DNA of 56,245 bases. It comes from SFEL01 sp964392455 (GTDB lineage: Bacteria > Bacillota > Clostridia > Christensenellales > CAG-138). Each line of letters begins with the position of its first letter. The first letter of the stretch is position 1. The stretch is taken from the NCBI GenBank assembly GCA_964392455.1, contig CAYMPG010000012.1, positions 1-56,245 on the forward strand. Reading direction: 5' to 3'. A program made the translations under genes and the position numbers. The notes under the pieces were generated by a model. It did no database searches. It was given only the letters and a program-made list of their open reading frames with translations, and was not told the DNA's origin. Of the stretch, positions 43,650 through 52,134 are shown one piece after another.

Positions 43650-44264
43650 TTATATCAGCTCCACCGATGAACAGGATATCTCGTGGGCAGTCCTGTCCAT
43701 TACAGTGCCATCTGCCAATACCTTCTGGTAGCGGCGGCTTTGCAGCCTTCCCTCTATCCTTACCCTGCTGCCCACCGCCATGTCGCTGACTATGCGGGCA
43801 TTTCTTCCCCATGCTATGCAGGGAAGATAGTCTGATTTATTAAATGAGCGATTGCAGGCTACCAGCATATCTCCTATCTCCCGCATAAAGGGCGTTGTGC
43901 GAAACACCGCAGGCTTACACAGGTAGCCCGTAAGGGAAAGATAATTCTCCGGCGCATCTCCTTCACCCATTGGCTGTATGGAGCGGGCAAATAAGGTGAC
44001 GCTCAGCCGGCTTCCCTGCTCACTGTGCCGGTTGTAGGAGCGGAGCTGGCCGGATATGGCTATCCGTTCTCCCTCTGCCGGCAAATACCCGCACAGCAGC
44101 CGCCCGGGCAGCGTGACCGGCACGCAGTCAATAGTCCCGCTCAGGCGGGGCACCATTACCGATGCCCTGTAAAAATCCTCTCCGTACAGCTGGTGATCAA
44201 GCTCCGGCTCGCAGGCCAGCATTCCGCTGATAAAGGCGCAGTTTTTATCCGTGGATACTTTCAT
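43650..44264 (-). CDS. Tandem OB-fold, single-stranded-DNA-binding-like protein
   Basis: A 204-residue protein with two SSB-like OB folds: residues about 5-100 (CAFISGMLACEPELDHQLYGEDFYRA...RIAISGQLRSY) and 105-200 (NYLSLTGYLCKPAVFRTTPF...YLPCIAWGRNARI...VRIEGRLQSRRYQ). The second matches canonical SSB better (CIAWG, VRIEGRLQSR). It lacks the acidic SSB tail that recruits partners, so it is unlikely to be the main SSB. ATG 44264 is preferred over ATG 44276, because the AAGGATGG ribosome site overlaps the latter. It lies between parC and rqcH. Confidence 0.82.
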   Translation of the reverse strand: MKVSTDKNCAFISGMLACEPELDHQLYGEDFYRASVMVPRLSGTIDCVPVTLPGRLLCGYLPAEGERIAISGQLRSYNRHSEQGSRLSVTLFARSIQPMGEGDAPENYLSLTGYLCKPAVFRTTPFMREIGDMLVACNRSFNKSDYLPCIAWGRNARIVSDMAVGSRVRIEGRLQSRRYQKVLADGTVMDRTAHEISCSSVELI

Positions 44265-44333
44265 ATATATTACCATCCTTCGCCATGTGTAAATGTAAAA
44301 GATGGTATATAAGTATTCAGTACACGCTCCCTT

Positions 44334-46754
44334 TTATGACAGCACCTTGCGTCCGCCTGTTACCACATCGTCCAGCAGCGTCATCACGGTAAGCATACCC
44401 TTGCCGGCTCTGGGCTCGATAAGTACGGATTCTGTATTAATCACAGTTTCCGTGCCGTGGAACTGGGTGATTATCACATCATACGGCTCCTTAACGTAAA
44501 ATGCAGCAGCGACAGCCGTGCCGTTTGAGCCGTTTTTCTTAAAGTCAAAGGTCTTTAGCCCCTTGCCATTCCTTCCCTGTATCTCATAATCCAGGGCAAG
44601 GCTCCGCTTTGCATAGCCCCTGTCGGATACTGTGAGTATCTCGCCCTCATCGCCTATCTGGGCTGCAAACATCACCCGATCTCCGTCATCCAGCTTCATA
44701 CACTTTACGCCGCCTGCGGCCTTGCCCATCTCAGGCACCGCCGAAGCTTCAAAGCGTATGCTCATGCCGCCCCTGCTTATCATAAGTATGCTGTTTTCTC
44801 CCGTGACCTTCTCCACAGCCACCAGGCCGTCTCCATCCTTCAGAGAAATGGCCGCGGTGCGCTTTGTGCGTATATCATACTCTGAGCCCGGAGTAAGCTT
44901 AACGTTGCCCTTTCTGGTATACAGTAGGAGCTTATCTTCCCCTACGCTGTCAAAGCAGGCAATAATATGCTCATTCTTTTCAAGCTGCACAAGGGAATTA
45001 AGATTTACAGCCTTTGCATTTGCCCTGGTCTCAGGTATCTCATCCACGGAAAGAATAAGGCAATTTCCTTCATCAGTGAACATAAACAGCCTTCTATCCG
45101 TTTGGGTATCCAGAATAAACAATGGTTTTTCCGCCTGAAGCTGCTCTGCCGAGTAGGCTTTTCTGGGCATACGCCGCACTTTGCCGCCATCCAGTAGCGC
45201 CACTACGGCCTCATCAACCACTATCATATCCTCGCGGGCGACTACTATTTCCTCCTCACCGGCTATTAGCTGGGTTCTGCGGGGCACGGAGTACTTGTCC
45301 TTTATCGCCAGCATTTCGGTGCGTATTACGCTCCTGAGCTTGTCCTTTGAGGCAAGTATGGCCTTATACTCCTTTATCAGCCGCTGAACCTCTTTATATT
45401 CTTTTTCTATGGCAAGGCGCTCAAGGTTTGTAAGGCGCTGCAGCCTGAGGTCAAGTATCGCCTGCGCCTGGGCCTCGCTAAGGTCAAAGCGGGACATAAG
45501 AGCCTCCCTCGCCTCCTTGGGAGACTTTGCTCCTCTTATAATGGCTATGACCTCGTCTATATTGGCAATGGCCACCATAAGGCCTTCCAATATATGCTCC
45601 CTGCGCTCAGCCGCATCAAGGTCAAACCTTGTGCGCCTGGTAACAACGTTTTCCTGATGGGCGATATAGTGACGCAGTATCTCCCTTACGCCCAGCGTCT
45701 GGGGCTTGCCATCTGCAATGGCAACCATATTAACGCCAAATGTGGTCTGAAGGTCAGAGTATTTATAAAGATACTGAAGTATCTTTTCCGCATCCGCATC
45801 CTTCTTCACCTCTATGACAGCACGCATGCCCATCCTGTCGGATTCATCCCGTATGCCGGATATGCCGGAAAAAAGCACCTTCTTTTCTTCGCTTACCCTG
45901 AGTATTTCCTCAAGGGCTCTGGCCTTATTTACCTGGTAGGGCATTTCGGTGATAACGATGAGCTTTTTGCCGTTTTTCTGCTCCCCTATCTCGGTCTTTG
46001 CCCGCACTGTGAGCTTGCCCCGGCCGGTTTCATAGGCAGTGCGTATCTCGGGGGATTCAAGTATATATCCGCCGGTGGGAAAATCCGGGCAGGGCATGAC
46101 CTTCATTATCTCATCAAGAGACACCTCCGGATTATCCAGCACAAGCACCGCCGCATCTATGGCCTCGGCCATATTGTGGGGCGGTATGTTTGTAGCAAGG
46201 CCCACGGCGATGCCCGAGGCTCCGTTTACAAGGAGGTTTGGAAACCGTCCAGGCAAAAGGTCAGGCTCTTTAAGGGTATCGTCAAAATTCAGGCTGAATT
46301 TGACCGTATCCTTATCAAGATCCCTGAGCATCTCAAGGGCCACAGGGGTCATGCGGGCTTCTGTGTATCGCATGGCGGCTGCGGAGTCTCCATCCACGCT
46401 GCCAAAGTTGCCGTGGCCATCCACCATGGGCATCTGCATATTAAAGCCCTGTGCCATACGCACCATTGCATCATATACCGATGTATCTCCATGGGGGTGG
46501 TATTTACCAAGGCAGTCGCCAACTATACGGGCGCTCTTTCTATGGGGCTTATCGGGAGACAGCCCCAGCTCCATCATGGTATACAGTATGCGCCGCTGCA
46601 CAGGCTTAAGGCCATCCTCAATGCGTGGCAGTGCGCGCTCCATTATTACATATTCTGCATAGGGTATCATGGAATCGTGCATCACGGCATCCATGCCCTT
46701 GGTCAATATGGTCTCCCCGCCAAAGGAGAGCTGGTCATCCTTTTTCTTCGCCAT
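44334..46754 (-). CDS. parC: Type IIA topoisomerase subunit A (ParC/GyrA)
   Basis: An 806-residue DNA-cleaving subunit. The active-site Tyr is in MRYTEARMTP, and the quinolone-determining region reads HPHGDTSVYDAMVRMAQ. A C-terminal beta-pinwheel of about 300 residues follows. It has a loose GyrA-box-like QGRNGKG, weaker than the gyrase consensus, which together with the ParE-like partner favours topoisomerase IV. The assignment between ParC and GyrA is not certain. AAAGGT precedes ATG 46754, and it starts 5 bases after parE. Confidence 0.88.
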   Translation of the reverse strand: MAKKKDDQLSFGGETILTKGMDAVMHDSMIPYAEYVIMERALPRIEDGLKPVQRRILYTMMELGLSPDKPHRKSARIVGDCLGKYHPHGDTSVYDAMVRMAQGFNMQMPMVDGHGNFGSVDGDSAAAMRYTEARMTPVALEMLRDLDKDTVKFSLNFDDTLKEPDLLPGRFPNLLVNGASGIAVGLATNIPPHNMAEAIDAAVLVLDNPEVSLDEIMKVMPCPDFPTGGYILESPEIRTAYETGRGKLTVRAKTEIGEQKNGKKLIVITEMPYQVNKARALEEILRVSEEKKVLFSGISGIRDESDRMGMRAVIEVKKDADAEKILQYLYKYSDLQTTFGVNMVAIADGKPQTLGVREILRHYIAHQENVVTRRTRFDLDAAERREHILEGLMVAIANIDEVIAIIRGAKSPKEAREALMSRFDLSEAQAQAILDLRLQRLTNLERLAIEKEYKEVQRLIKEYKAILASKDKLRSVIRTEMLAIKDKYSVPRRTQLIAGEEEIVVAREDMIVVDEAVVALLDGGKVRRMPRKAYSAEQLQAEKPLFILDTQTDRRLFMFTDEGNCLILSVDEIPETRANAKAVNLNSLVQLEKNEHIIACFDSVGEDKLLLYTRKGNVKLTPGSEYDIRTKRTAAISLKDGDGLVAVEKVTGENSILMISRGGMSIRFEASAVPEMGKAAGGVKCMKLDDGDRVMFAAQIGDEGEILTVSDRGYAKRSLALDYEIQGRNGKGLKTFDFKKNGSNGTAVAAAFYVKEPYDVIITQFHGTETVINTESVLIEPRAGKGMLTVMTLLDDVVTGGRKVLS

Positions 46755-46759
46755 ATTAC

Positions 46760-48727
46760 TTACCTTTCAACGCTTTCTATGGTCACCTTATCCTCAAAGG
46801 AATCAGTTCTGTTAAAGTTGGCAAATTCGCTGATGTACTCCTTTCTGGGGGCAACCTTATCTCCCATCAGCACCGTTACAAGGTGCTCCACATCTGCCGC
46901 ATCCGTAAGCTCCACCCGTATCAGGGAGCGGTTTTCCGGATTCATGGTGGTTTCCCAAAGCTGCTCCGGGTTCATTTCGCCAAGGCCCTTGTAGCGCTGG
47001 AGGGTATAGCCCTTGATGCCCCGGGTCATCTTATTGAGCTCCGCATCCGAATAGGCGTACTTTACCTCCTTGCCCCGCTGTATCTTGTAAAGGGGCGGCA
47101 GGCCAATATATACATGGCCCTCAGTTATAAGCTCCTTCATGTAGCGATAGAAGAAGGTAAGCAGTATTGCCCTTATGTGTGCGCCATCCTGGTCTGCATC
47201 GGAGAGGATGATTATTTTATTGTACTTAAGGCCGGATATATCAAAATCTTCCCCTATGCCGGTACCCATGGCAGTGATAATGGAGCGGAATTCCTCATTT
47301 GCCAGCACCTGATCCAGCCGCTTTTTTTCCACATTGAGGGGCTTGCCCCGCAGAGGCAGTATAGCCTGAAAGCGCCTGTCCCTGCCCTGCTTGGCACTGC
47401 CGCCGGCAGAATCTCCCTCCACTATGAAAAGCTCATTAAGCTCGCTGTTTCGTCCGGTGCAGCTTGACAGCTTGCCCACAAGGGGCGCATTTTCCAGCTT
47501 GCTCTTTTCACGGGCCATGGTCTTTGCCTTGCGGGCGGCCTCCCGTACCTTTGCCGCCTTAACGGCCTTGCCTGCTATTTTTGCGGCAGTTTCACCATTT
47601 TTCAAGTCGTCAAGGTATGTGGCAAGCTGTTCTGAGAGTATGTATTCAACTGCTGTGCGTGCTTCTGTATTGCCGAGCTTGGTTTTGGTCTGCCCTTCAA
47701 ACTGCACGTTTCGCATTTTCAGAGACAATACCGCCGTAAGTCCCTCGCGAAAATCCTCGCCGGAAAGCGAAGGGTCTTTATCTTTAAGTATGCCTGCCTT
47801 GCGGCAATAGTCATTAAGCACCTTTGTAAGGGCCGCCTTAAAGCCCGTTTCATGGGCGCCGCCCTCAGTGGTGGGAATATTATTGACGTAGGAGAATATG
47901 CTTTCAGTATAGCCATCGTTATGCTGCATGGCTATTTCCACGGAGATATTATCCTTTTTCCCGCTGATGAATATGGGTTCGTCATATATTGCGGTCTTAT
48001 CATCGCTAAGGTACTTTACGAAATCCACTATGCCGCCATCGTAGCGGTATTCGCTGGATTTTTTGTTGCCCCTTTCCCGCTCATCCTCCAGAATAAAGGT
48101 AACGCCCTTATTGAGATAGGCAAGCTCCTTAAGGCGCTTGGATATAACGCCGTAGTTCATTTCCAGCGTTTCAAATACCCGCCTGTCCGGCAGGAAGGTT
48201 ATCTTCGTGCCCTGCCGCCTTACACGGCCCTCCTCGGCAAGGGGTGCCATGGGCCTGCCTGACATAATCCTGCCATCCTCCCCCTCATAGCTGCGGAAGG
48301 TCTGACGATAGAGCTTGCCGCCTGTGCAGACCTCCACCTCAAGGTATTCGCTCAGGGCATTTACCACGGAAGCGCCCACGCCATGAAGGCCGCCTGAATA
48401 GCCATATGAATCATTATCAAACTTGCCGCCTGCGTGTAGCTGGGTAAATACCACCTCTACGCCGCTCACGCCCAGCTTTTCATGTATGCCCACAGGTATG
48501 CCGCGGCCGTTATCCTCCACCGTAACAGACAGGTCACGGTGCAGCGTAACGTTAACAGTATCTGCAAAGCCGTTTGCAGCCTCATCCACAGCATTATCCA
48601 CTATCTCCCACAGCATATGGTGAAGGCCCTTTACCCCGGTGCTGCCTATGTACATTCCGGGGCGCATACGCACCGCCTCAAGGCCCTCCATTATTTTTAT
48701 ATCGCTTACGTCGTAATTCTTGCTCAT
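46760..48727 (-). CDS. parE: Type IIA topoisomerase subunit B (ParE/GyrB)
   Basis: A 655-residue GHKL ATPase subunit. Motifs are EIVDNAVDEA, DNGRGIP, GGLHGVGASVVNALS, the transducer QTKTKLGN, and the TOPRIM parts VEGDSAGGSAKQGRDR, DADQDGAHI and YKGLGEMN. The SEQLATYL and KAVKAAKVREAARKAK segments and the KGYTLQRYKGLGEMN spacing look more like ParE than GyrB. GGAGGAATAA precedes ATG 48727. It is the first gene of a minus-strand parE-parC unit. Confidence 0.9.
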   Translation of the reverse strand: MSKNYDVSDIKIMEGLEAVRMRPGMYIGSTGVKGLHHMLWEIVDNAVDEAANGFADTVNVTLHRDLSVTVEDNGRGIPVGIHEKLGVSGVEVVFTQLHAGGKFDNDSYGYSGGLHGVGASVVNALSEYLEVEVCTGGKLYRQTFRSYEGEDGRIMSGRPMAPLAEEGRVRRQGTKITFLPDRRVFETLEMNYGVISKRLKELAYLNKGVTFILEDERERGNKKSSEYRYDGGIVDFVKYLSDDKTAIYDEPIFISGKKDNISVEIAMQHNDGYTESIFSYVNNIPTTEGGAHETGFKAALTKVLNDYCRKAGILKDKDPSLSGEDFREGLTAVLSLKMRNVQFEGQTKTKLGNTEARTAVEYILSEQLATYLDDLKNGETAAKIAGKAVKAAKVREAARKAKTMAREKSKLENAPLVGKLSSCTGRNSELNELFIVEGDSAGGSAKQGRDRRFQAILPLRGKPLNVEKKRLDQVLANEEFRSIITAMGTGIGEDFDISGLKYNKIIILSDADQDGAHIRAILLTFFYRYMKELITEGHVYIGLPPLYKIQRGKEVKYAYSDAELNKMTRGIKGYTLQRYKGLGEMNPEQLWETTMNPENRSLIRVELTDAADVEHLVTVLMGDKVAPRKEYISEFANFNRTDSFEDKVTIESVER

Positions 48728-48779
48728 TTATTCCTCCGATACCATATACGGTATAACCAGCTATTTATTACCACATTAT

Positions 48780-48809
48780 ATTATAATACAAAGCTGCACT
48801 GTTGTACAA
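48780..48809 (-). promoter_or_regulatory. parE-parC promoter
   Basis: Minus-strand TTGTAC (rc of 48804-48809), an 18-base spacer and TATAAT (rc of 48780-48785). A second TATAAT (rc of 48775-48780) overlaps it. The region also serves as the divergent upstream region of the ykvI-like gene. Confidence 0.6.
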
Positions 48810-48887
48810 TGGCCTGCTGCTTCATATTTTGCCCCGAATAACGCAAATTTTGTCTTACAGGGCGTTCTTTGTACGGATAAAGTATGA

Positions 48888-48893
48888 TATAAT
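48888..48893 (+). promoter_or_regulatory. -10 box directly before the ykvI-like start codon
   Basis: TATAAT ends only 7 bases before ATG 48901, so the expected transcript start coincides with the A of that ATG. No Shine-Dalgarno motif lies before it. The -35 region (TTCTTT, 48865-48870) is weak. Confidence 0.55.
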
Positions 48894-48900
48894 ATTTTAC

Positions 48901-49971
48901 ATGGAAAACAGAAGAATGATAAAAACAACTGAGCTTGCCTTCTCCTATGCCGGTTTTTTCCTTGGCGCAGGCTATCTTTCCGGTCAGGAGCTATGGCAGT
49001 TTTTCGGAGTATATGGCATAAAGGGCGTATACGGCATGATACTTGCAGTGCTTTCGCTGGCACTATTGGGCATACTGCTTTTTGCCGTTGCAAGGACTGC
49101 CGGTACTGAAGAATTCGACCGGGCGGTGATACGCTTTTACAGCCCTGCGGCCCTTCGTACCTTTGCCATGCTGGAAATGTTTTTTACGTTTGCAGTATTC
49201 GTCGTAATGTCCGCAGGGGGCGGCGCGCTGTTTGAGCAGGTATTTGGCATTCATCACGCCATAGGCAGTGCCCTGTTCTGCGCTGCTGTGGCCGCAGTTT
49301 CTCTCCGGGGGCTGGATGGGCTGCTCAAGGCCCTCAGCCTGCTGGTGCCCACTCTTACCGCAGCAACGCTGCTTATAGCCCTGCTCGCCTTCATAAGAAA
49401 CAACGGCACCCCCATACAGCTCACCCCCGCCCCGGTAACAAATCCGCTGCTGGCAAACTGGGTGGTTTCTGCAATCACCTATATCTCCTACAATTTCTTT
49501 GGTGCGGTATGCGTATGCGTTCCCATGGCAAGGCATATTTCCTCTAAAACAGCCAAGCTCGGCCCTGCACTCGGGTGCATGATACTGGGCGTTATCGCCG
49601 CTGCGGTCTTTTCCTCCATGGCGATGAACCCTGCCTCCACCGAGGCGCAGCTTCCCATGCTGGCTATCGCCCAGAGCATAGATGCAAGGCTGGGCTATGT
49701 AAGCGCGATCCCTCTGCTGTTTGGTATGTTTGGCACATCGCTTTCCGCCATAGTGGCAGTGCTGGCCTACGGCGAAAGCCGCATACCGGCCGTTCGCACC
49801 AAAAGGGCTCACGTTACCCTTGCCCTCGCTGCCATAGCCTGGGCCGGCAGCCTGTTTGGCTTTGATAAGCTGATAAGCATACTTTATCCTGTTTGCGGAT
49901 ATGTGGGTATAATAGTGATAGTGCTGCTGATAGAGCGCAGAATTTATCAGCTCCGTCATCACGAAGGATAG
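48901..49971 (+). CDS. YkvI-like membrane protein (APC-superfamily transporter)
   Basis: A 356-residue protein with about ten transmembrane helices, matching the YkvI group (LAFSYAGFFLGAGYLSGQELWQFFGVYG near the N-terminus). Distantly related to branched-chain amino-acid carriers; the substrate is unknown. The open frame extends back to 48802, but TATAAT at 48888-48893 lies right before ATG 48901. The start is either this ATG (leaderless mRNA) or ATG 48916 (MIKTTELAF), which has only a weak AGAAG before it. Divergent from parE and convergent with the DUF368 gene. Confidence 0.85.
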   Translation: MENRRMIKTTELAFSYAGFFLGAGYLSGQELWQFFGVYGIKGVYGMILAVLSLALLGILLFAVARTAGTEEFDRAVIRFYSPAALRTFAMLEMFFTFAVFVVMSAGGGALFEQVFGIHHAIGSALFCAAVAAVSLRGLDGLLKALSLLVPTLTAATLLIALLAFIRNNGTPIQLTPAPVTNPLLANWVVSAITYISYNFFGAVCVCVPMARHISSKTAKLGPALGCMILGVIAAAVFSSMAMNPASTEAQLPMLAIAQSIDARLGYVSAIPLLFGMFGTSLSAIVAVLAYGESRIPAVRTKRAHVTLALAAIAWAGSLFGFDKLISILYPVCGYVGIIVIVLLIERRIYQLRHHEG

Positions 49972-49991
49972 TCCCAAATAAGCGAAATTTT

Positions 49992-50013
49992 AAGGACGGC
50001 AATTGCCGTCCTT
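49992..50013. terminator. Bidirectional terminator between convergent membrane-protein genes
   Basis: A perfect 22-base palindrome, AAGGACGGCAA followed by its reverse complement, folding with an AATT loop. It is flanked by T-rich and A-rich sides (AAATTTT before, TATGTTTG after), between ykvI-like and DUF368. Confidence 0.8.
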
Positions 50014-50029
50014 TATGTTTGTGTATTTA

Positions 50030-50887
50030 TTATTGTTTGCCATTCTTGCCAAGGCCGGAAAGCAGATATGCTGCGCCAAAGCCTATGGCAGCCGCCGCTA
50101 TGCTCATAAGCAGCTCCTTCGTATCCCTGAAGGATGTGGGAATTATCGGTATGGTAGAGGCTATCACAAAGCCTATTATGCAATGACACACCACGCCGTA
50201 GCAGCGGGTAAGCAATGCGTTTACTCCCCGTGCAAGAAGTATCACCGTGGCCGCTATGCCAACGAGAAAGGGGATTATAACGCCCATGTCCATCGCTGCA
50301 ATGCCTGATGCCATGGGATAATACAGCCCCATCAGCATCAGTATTGAGGATGATGTCATGCCAGGCGCTATCATGCTGATGCCCCAAAGTGCCCCGCAGA
50401 ACAAAAACCAGCCCCAATTGGGCTCGATCTGCACCTGTATGCCATACTTTATCCCAATAAATACCGCAAGCAGCGCAGCGGTGCTTACAATCAGCGCCAC
50501 CCAGCAGGCCCTGCTGCGGCCTTCCCTTGCGCTGTCTCTGAAAAGCTCAGGCATGGTGCCTATTATAAGGCCAATAAATAGGCTGGTAACTATGGTGGCC
50601 TCCTTTTCGGCCAGCTTTGCTATCACGCCTGCCAGCAGCACAAAGCCGCCCAGAAAGCCAAGGACGATGGGCAGTATCATGTGCCTGTATTTTTTCAGGC
50701 CCGTTTTAGGATGGGACAGTGTTTCCATCATGGGCTGATAAATGCCAAATATAACGCACAGCACTCCCCCGCTTATACCGGGAAGCACCGCCCCTACGCC
50801 CATTATCATGCCCTCAAGCAGGTATACCAGAAATTTTGCCGGGGAAACGCCCCCGTTTTGTGTGGTCAGGTTATCAGACATCGGCAA
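50030..50887 (-). CDS. DUF368 polytopic membrane protein
   Basis: A 285-residue DUF368 protein with about eight transmembrane helices. The family signature GMIMGVGAVLPGISGGVLCVIFGIYQPMM is in the first helix pair and is echoed in the second half (LWGISMIAPGMTSSSILMLMGLYYPM), an internal duplication. In some bacteria DUF368 proteins have been linked to undecaprenyl-phosphate translocation. The start may be TTG 50887, which has AAGGA eight bases upstream, or ATG 50881. It follows the DUF4364 gene by 12 bases. Confidence 0.9.
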   Translation of the reverse strand: MPMSDNLTTQNGGVSPAKFLVYLLEGMIMGVGAVLPGISGGVLCVIFGIYQPMMETLSHPKTGLKKYRHMILPIVLGFLGGFVLLAGVIAKLAEKEATIVTSLFIGLIIGTMPELFRDSAREGRSRACWVALIVSTAALLAVFIGIKYGIQVQIEPNWGWFLFCGALWGISMIAPGMTSSSILMLMGLYYPMASGIAAMDMGVIIPFLVGIAATVILLARGVNALLTRCYGVVCHCIIGFVIASTIPIIPTSFRDTKELLMSIAAAAIGFGAAYLLSGLGKNGKQ

Positions 50888-50899
50888 TAAGCTTATCCT

Positions 50900-51466
50900 T
50901 TATTCTTTGCTCGGCTTTTCGCCTGCATCCTCAGCTCTGTCGGCTGTGAGGATATTCATAAGGTATTTATATATGTCCACCGAGCTCTCCCGCCACCGCC
51001 TGATGGCAGAGTTTGCGGTCTTCGTATCCGGCATAAGTATCTCTATGGCAAGAACGTTTCTGTTGCTTTCCATGGACTTTAGCGTAACGGTATACCCACC
51101 ATCGCAGGCTTCCCTTGCCCGGGCGGAGAACTGGGTATCCAGCAATATCTTATCCCGGCTCCTGTCTGCAAAGTAATCCAGCCTGTCCCTTTGGGATTGG
51201 GGTATGCGCTCCTGAAACATTTCCAGCACCTGCTCACCCTCTGTGGTAAGCATATAGGCCTGACCGAATGCCTTTGGCACAGCCGCAAGCAGGCCGCACT
51301 CCTCCAGCTCCCCTATGGTGGTCTGCAAATCGAAATAGGGTATCAAATCATATTCAACACAAAAATCAGCAAACTGATCCCGTGTCAGCTCTATATCAAG
51401 GCTCTTGATGCAATAAAGCACGATGAGCTTATCCCTGTTTGTTTCATCGTAGAAAAAACCGCCCAT
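50900..51466 (-). CDS. DUF4364 winged-helix-like protein
   Basis: A 188-residue protein of the clostridial DUF4364 family, starting MGGFFYDETNRDKLIVLYCIK. Residues about 10-90 look like a winged helix (TTIGELEECGLLAAVPKAFGQAYMLTTEGEQVL), suggesting a regulator. The acidic C-terminus (DRAEDAGEKPSKE) is disordered-looking. AAAGGAG precedes the ATG. Its leader contains a 6-bp hairpin (51503-51519), and a minus-strand TATAAT lies near 51525-51530. Cotranscribed with DUF368. Confidence 0.85.
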   Translation of the reverse strand: MGGFFYDETNRDKLIVLYCIKSLDIELTRDQFADFCVEYDLIPYFDLQTTIGELEECGLLAAVPKAFGQAYMLTTEGEQVLEMFQERIPQSQRDRLDYFADRSRDKILLDTQFSARAREACDGGYTVTLKSMESNRNVLAIEILMPDTKTANSAIRRWRESSVDIYKYLMNILTADRAEDAGEKPSKE

Positions 51467-51580
51467 TTATTGCTCCTTTCAGGCATTATCTGCACCGGAT
51501 TGGCAGGCTGTTTGCCTGCTGATAATTATATCATCATACACCCTGAAAGCAAAGAAGAAAGAGAAAAATGAAATTTGTGC

Positions 51581-51608
51581 TTGCAAAGTTCAAAAAAATA
51601 TGTATAAT
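51581..51608 (+). promoter_or_regulatory. Promoter of the tRNA-Val/ncRNA/tRNA-Gln unit
   Basis: TTGCAA (51581-51586), a 16-base spacer and TATAAT (51603-51608), 12 bases before the tRNA-Val 5' end. No further promoter-like pair is evident before tRNA-Gln, and one terminator follows it. Confidence 0.7.
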
Positions 51609-51620
51609 AATACTTGCTCA

Positions 51621-51697
51621 GGGGTTATAGCTCAGCTGGTCAGAGCGCTACGTTGACATCGTAGAGGTCGTTGGTTCGATCCCAACTAATCCCACCA
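51621..51697 (+). tRNA. trnV: tRNA-Val (GAC anticodon)
   Basis: The acceptor GGGGTTA pairs with TAATCCC (one G-U), the D arm is GCTCAGCTGGTCAGAGC, the anticodon stem CTACG/CGTAG has loop TTGACAT (anticodon GAC), and the T arm is GTTGG-TTCGATC-CCAAC. Discriminator A and an encoded CCA end at 51697. It is followed after one base by the structured RNA. Confidence 0.95.
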
Positions 51698-51698
51698 G

Positions 51699-51868
51699 TA
51701 TCCTGCGGTGTACGTCACGTTTCGGATATAAACCCACAGTCTGATTACGGGATTGCACGTTGGCGTAGCCTATGTCACTGGGATTTATCCAAGTACACAG
51801 AAGCTCCCACAGCTTACCCACCTGCCGAGAGGCGGGCGTTATAACGGGGCGAACGGCACCTTGGGATA
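51699..51868 (+). ncRNA. ssrS: Structured RNA, candidate 6S RNA
   Basis: A 170-base stretch with no coding frame between two tRNAs. Its ends form an interrupted closing stem: TATCCT (51699-51704) with GGGATA (51863-51868), a 2x2 internal loop, GGTGT (51707-51711) with GCACC (51856-51860), a bulged A, and CGT (51713-51715) with ACG (51853-51855). The pattern of 5' CCUG..GGUGU and 3' ACGGCACCUU resembles Firmicutes 6S RNAs, which sequester sigma-A RNA polymerase. Inside are a GGATA/TATCC helix and CCTGCC-GAGA-GGCGGG (51821-51836). It does not resemble SRP RNA, RNase P RNA or tmRNA. The identity is from memory of the family shape and not from a model search. Confidence 0.58.
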
Positions 51869-51887
51869 AAGTTTTTACTAAAGATAA

Positions 51888-51961
51888 TGCGGAATTGTGT
51901 AATGGTAGCACCTACGACTCTGACTCGTATTGTCTAGGTTCGAATCCTAGTTCCGCAGCCA
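51888..51961 (+). tRNA. trnQ: tRNA-Gln (CTG anticodon)
   Basis: The acceptor TGCGGAA pairs with TTCCGCA, the D stem is GTGT/GCAC-type, the anticodon stem TACGA/TCGTA has loop CTCTGAC (anticodon CTG), and the T arm is CTAGG-TTCGAAT-CCTAG. Discriminator G and an encoded CCA end at 51961. Confidence 0.94.
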
Positions 51962-51994
51962 AAAAAACACCGACTGTTCGCTGGTCGGTGTTTT
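51962..51994 (+). terminator. Terminator of the tRNA/ncRNA unit
   Basis: AAAAACACCGAC (51962-51973) pairs with GTCGGTGTTTTT (51983-51994) over 9 bases, then CTTTTTG. It begins directly after the tRNA-Gln CCA. Confidence 0.92.
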
Positions 51995-52134
51995 TCTTTT
52001 TGATTACGCCACTTCCCCTCTCTCCCCGCTGCCTACCACCTATCGTATCGATTTTCTTTACCAATGTGCAATTACAGGGCTTTTGTGTTATGCTAGCTAT
52101 GGTTTAAGCATTTAAACGGAATAAAGGAGCTGCT

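Noticed and set aside
45594..46994. A 466-codon plus-strand open frame
   Set aside because: Antisense to parC and the end of parE, with no start signal and no family resemblance.
51699..51868. Signal recognition particle RNA, RNase P RNA or tmRNA
   Set aside because: The conserved SRP domain IV, RNase P core and tmRNA tRNA-like end are all absent. The long interrupted closing stem fits 6S RNA better.
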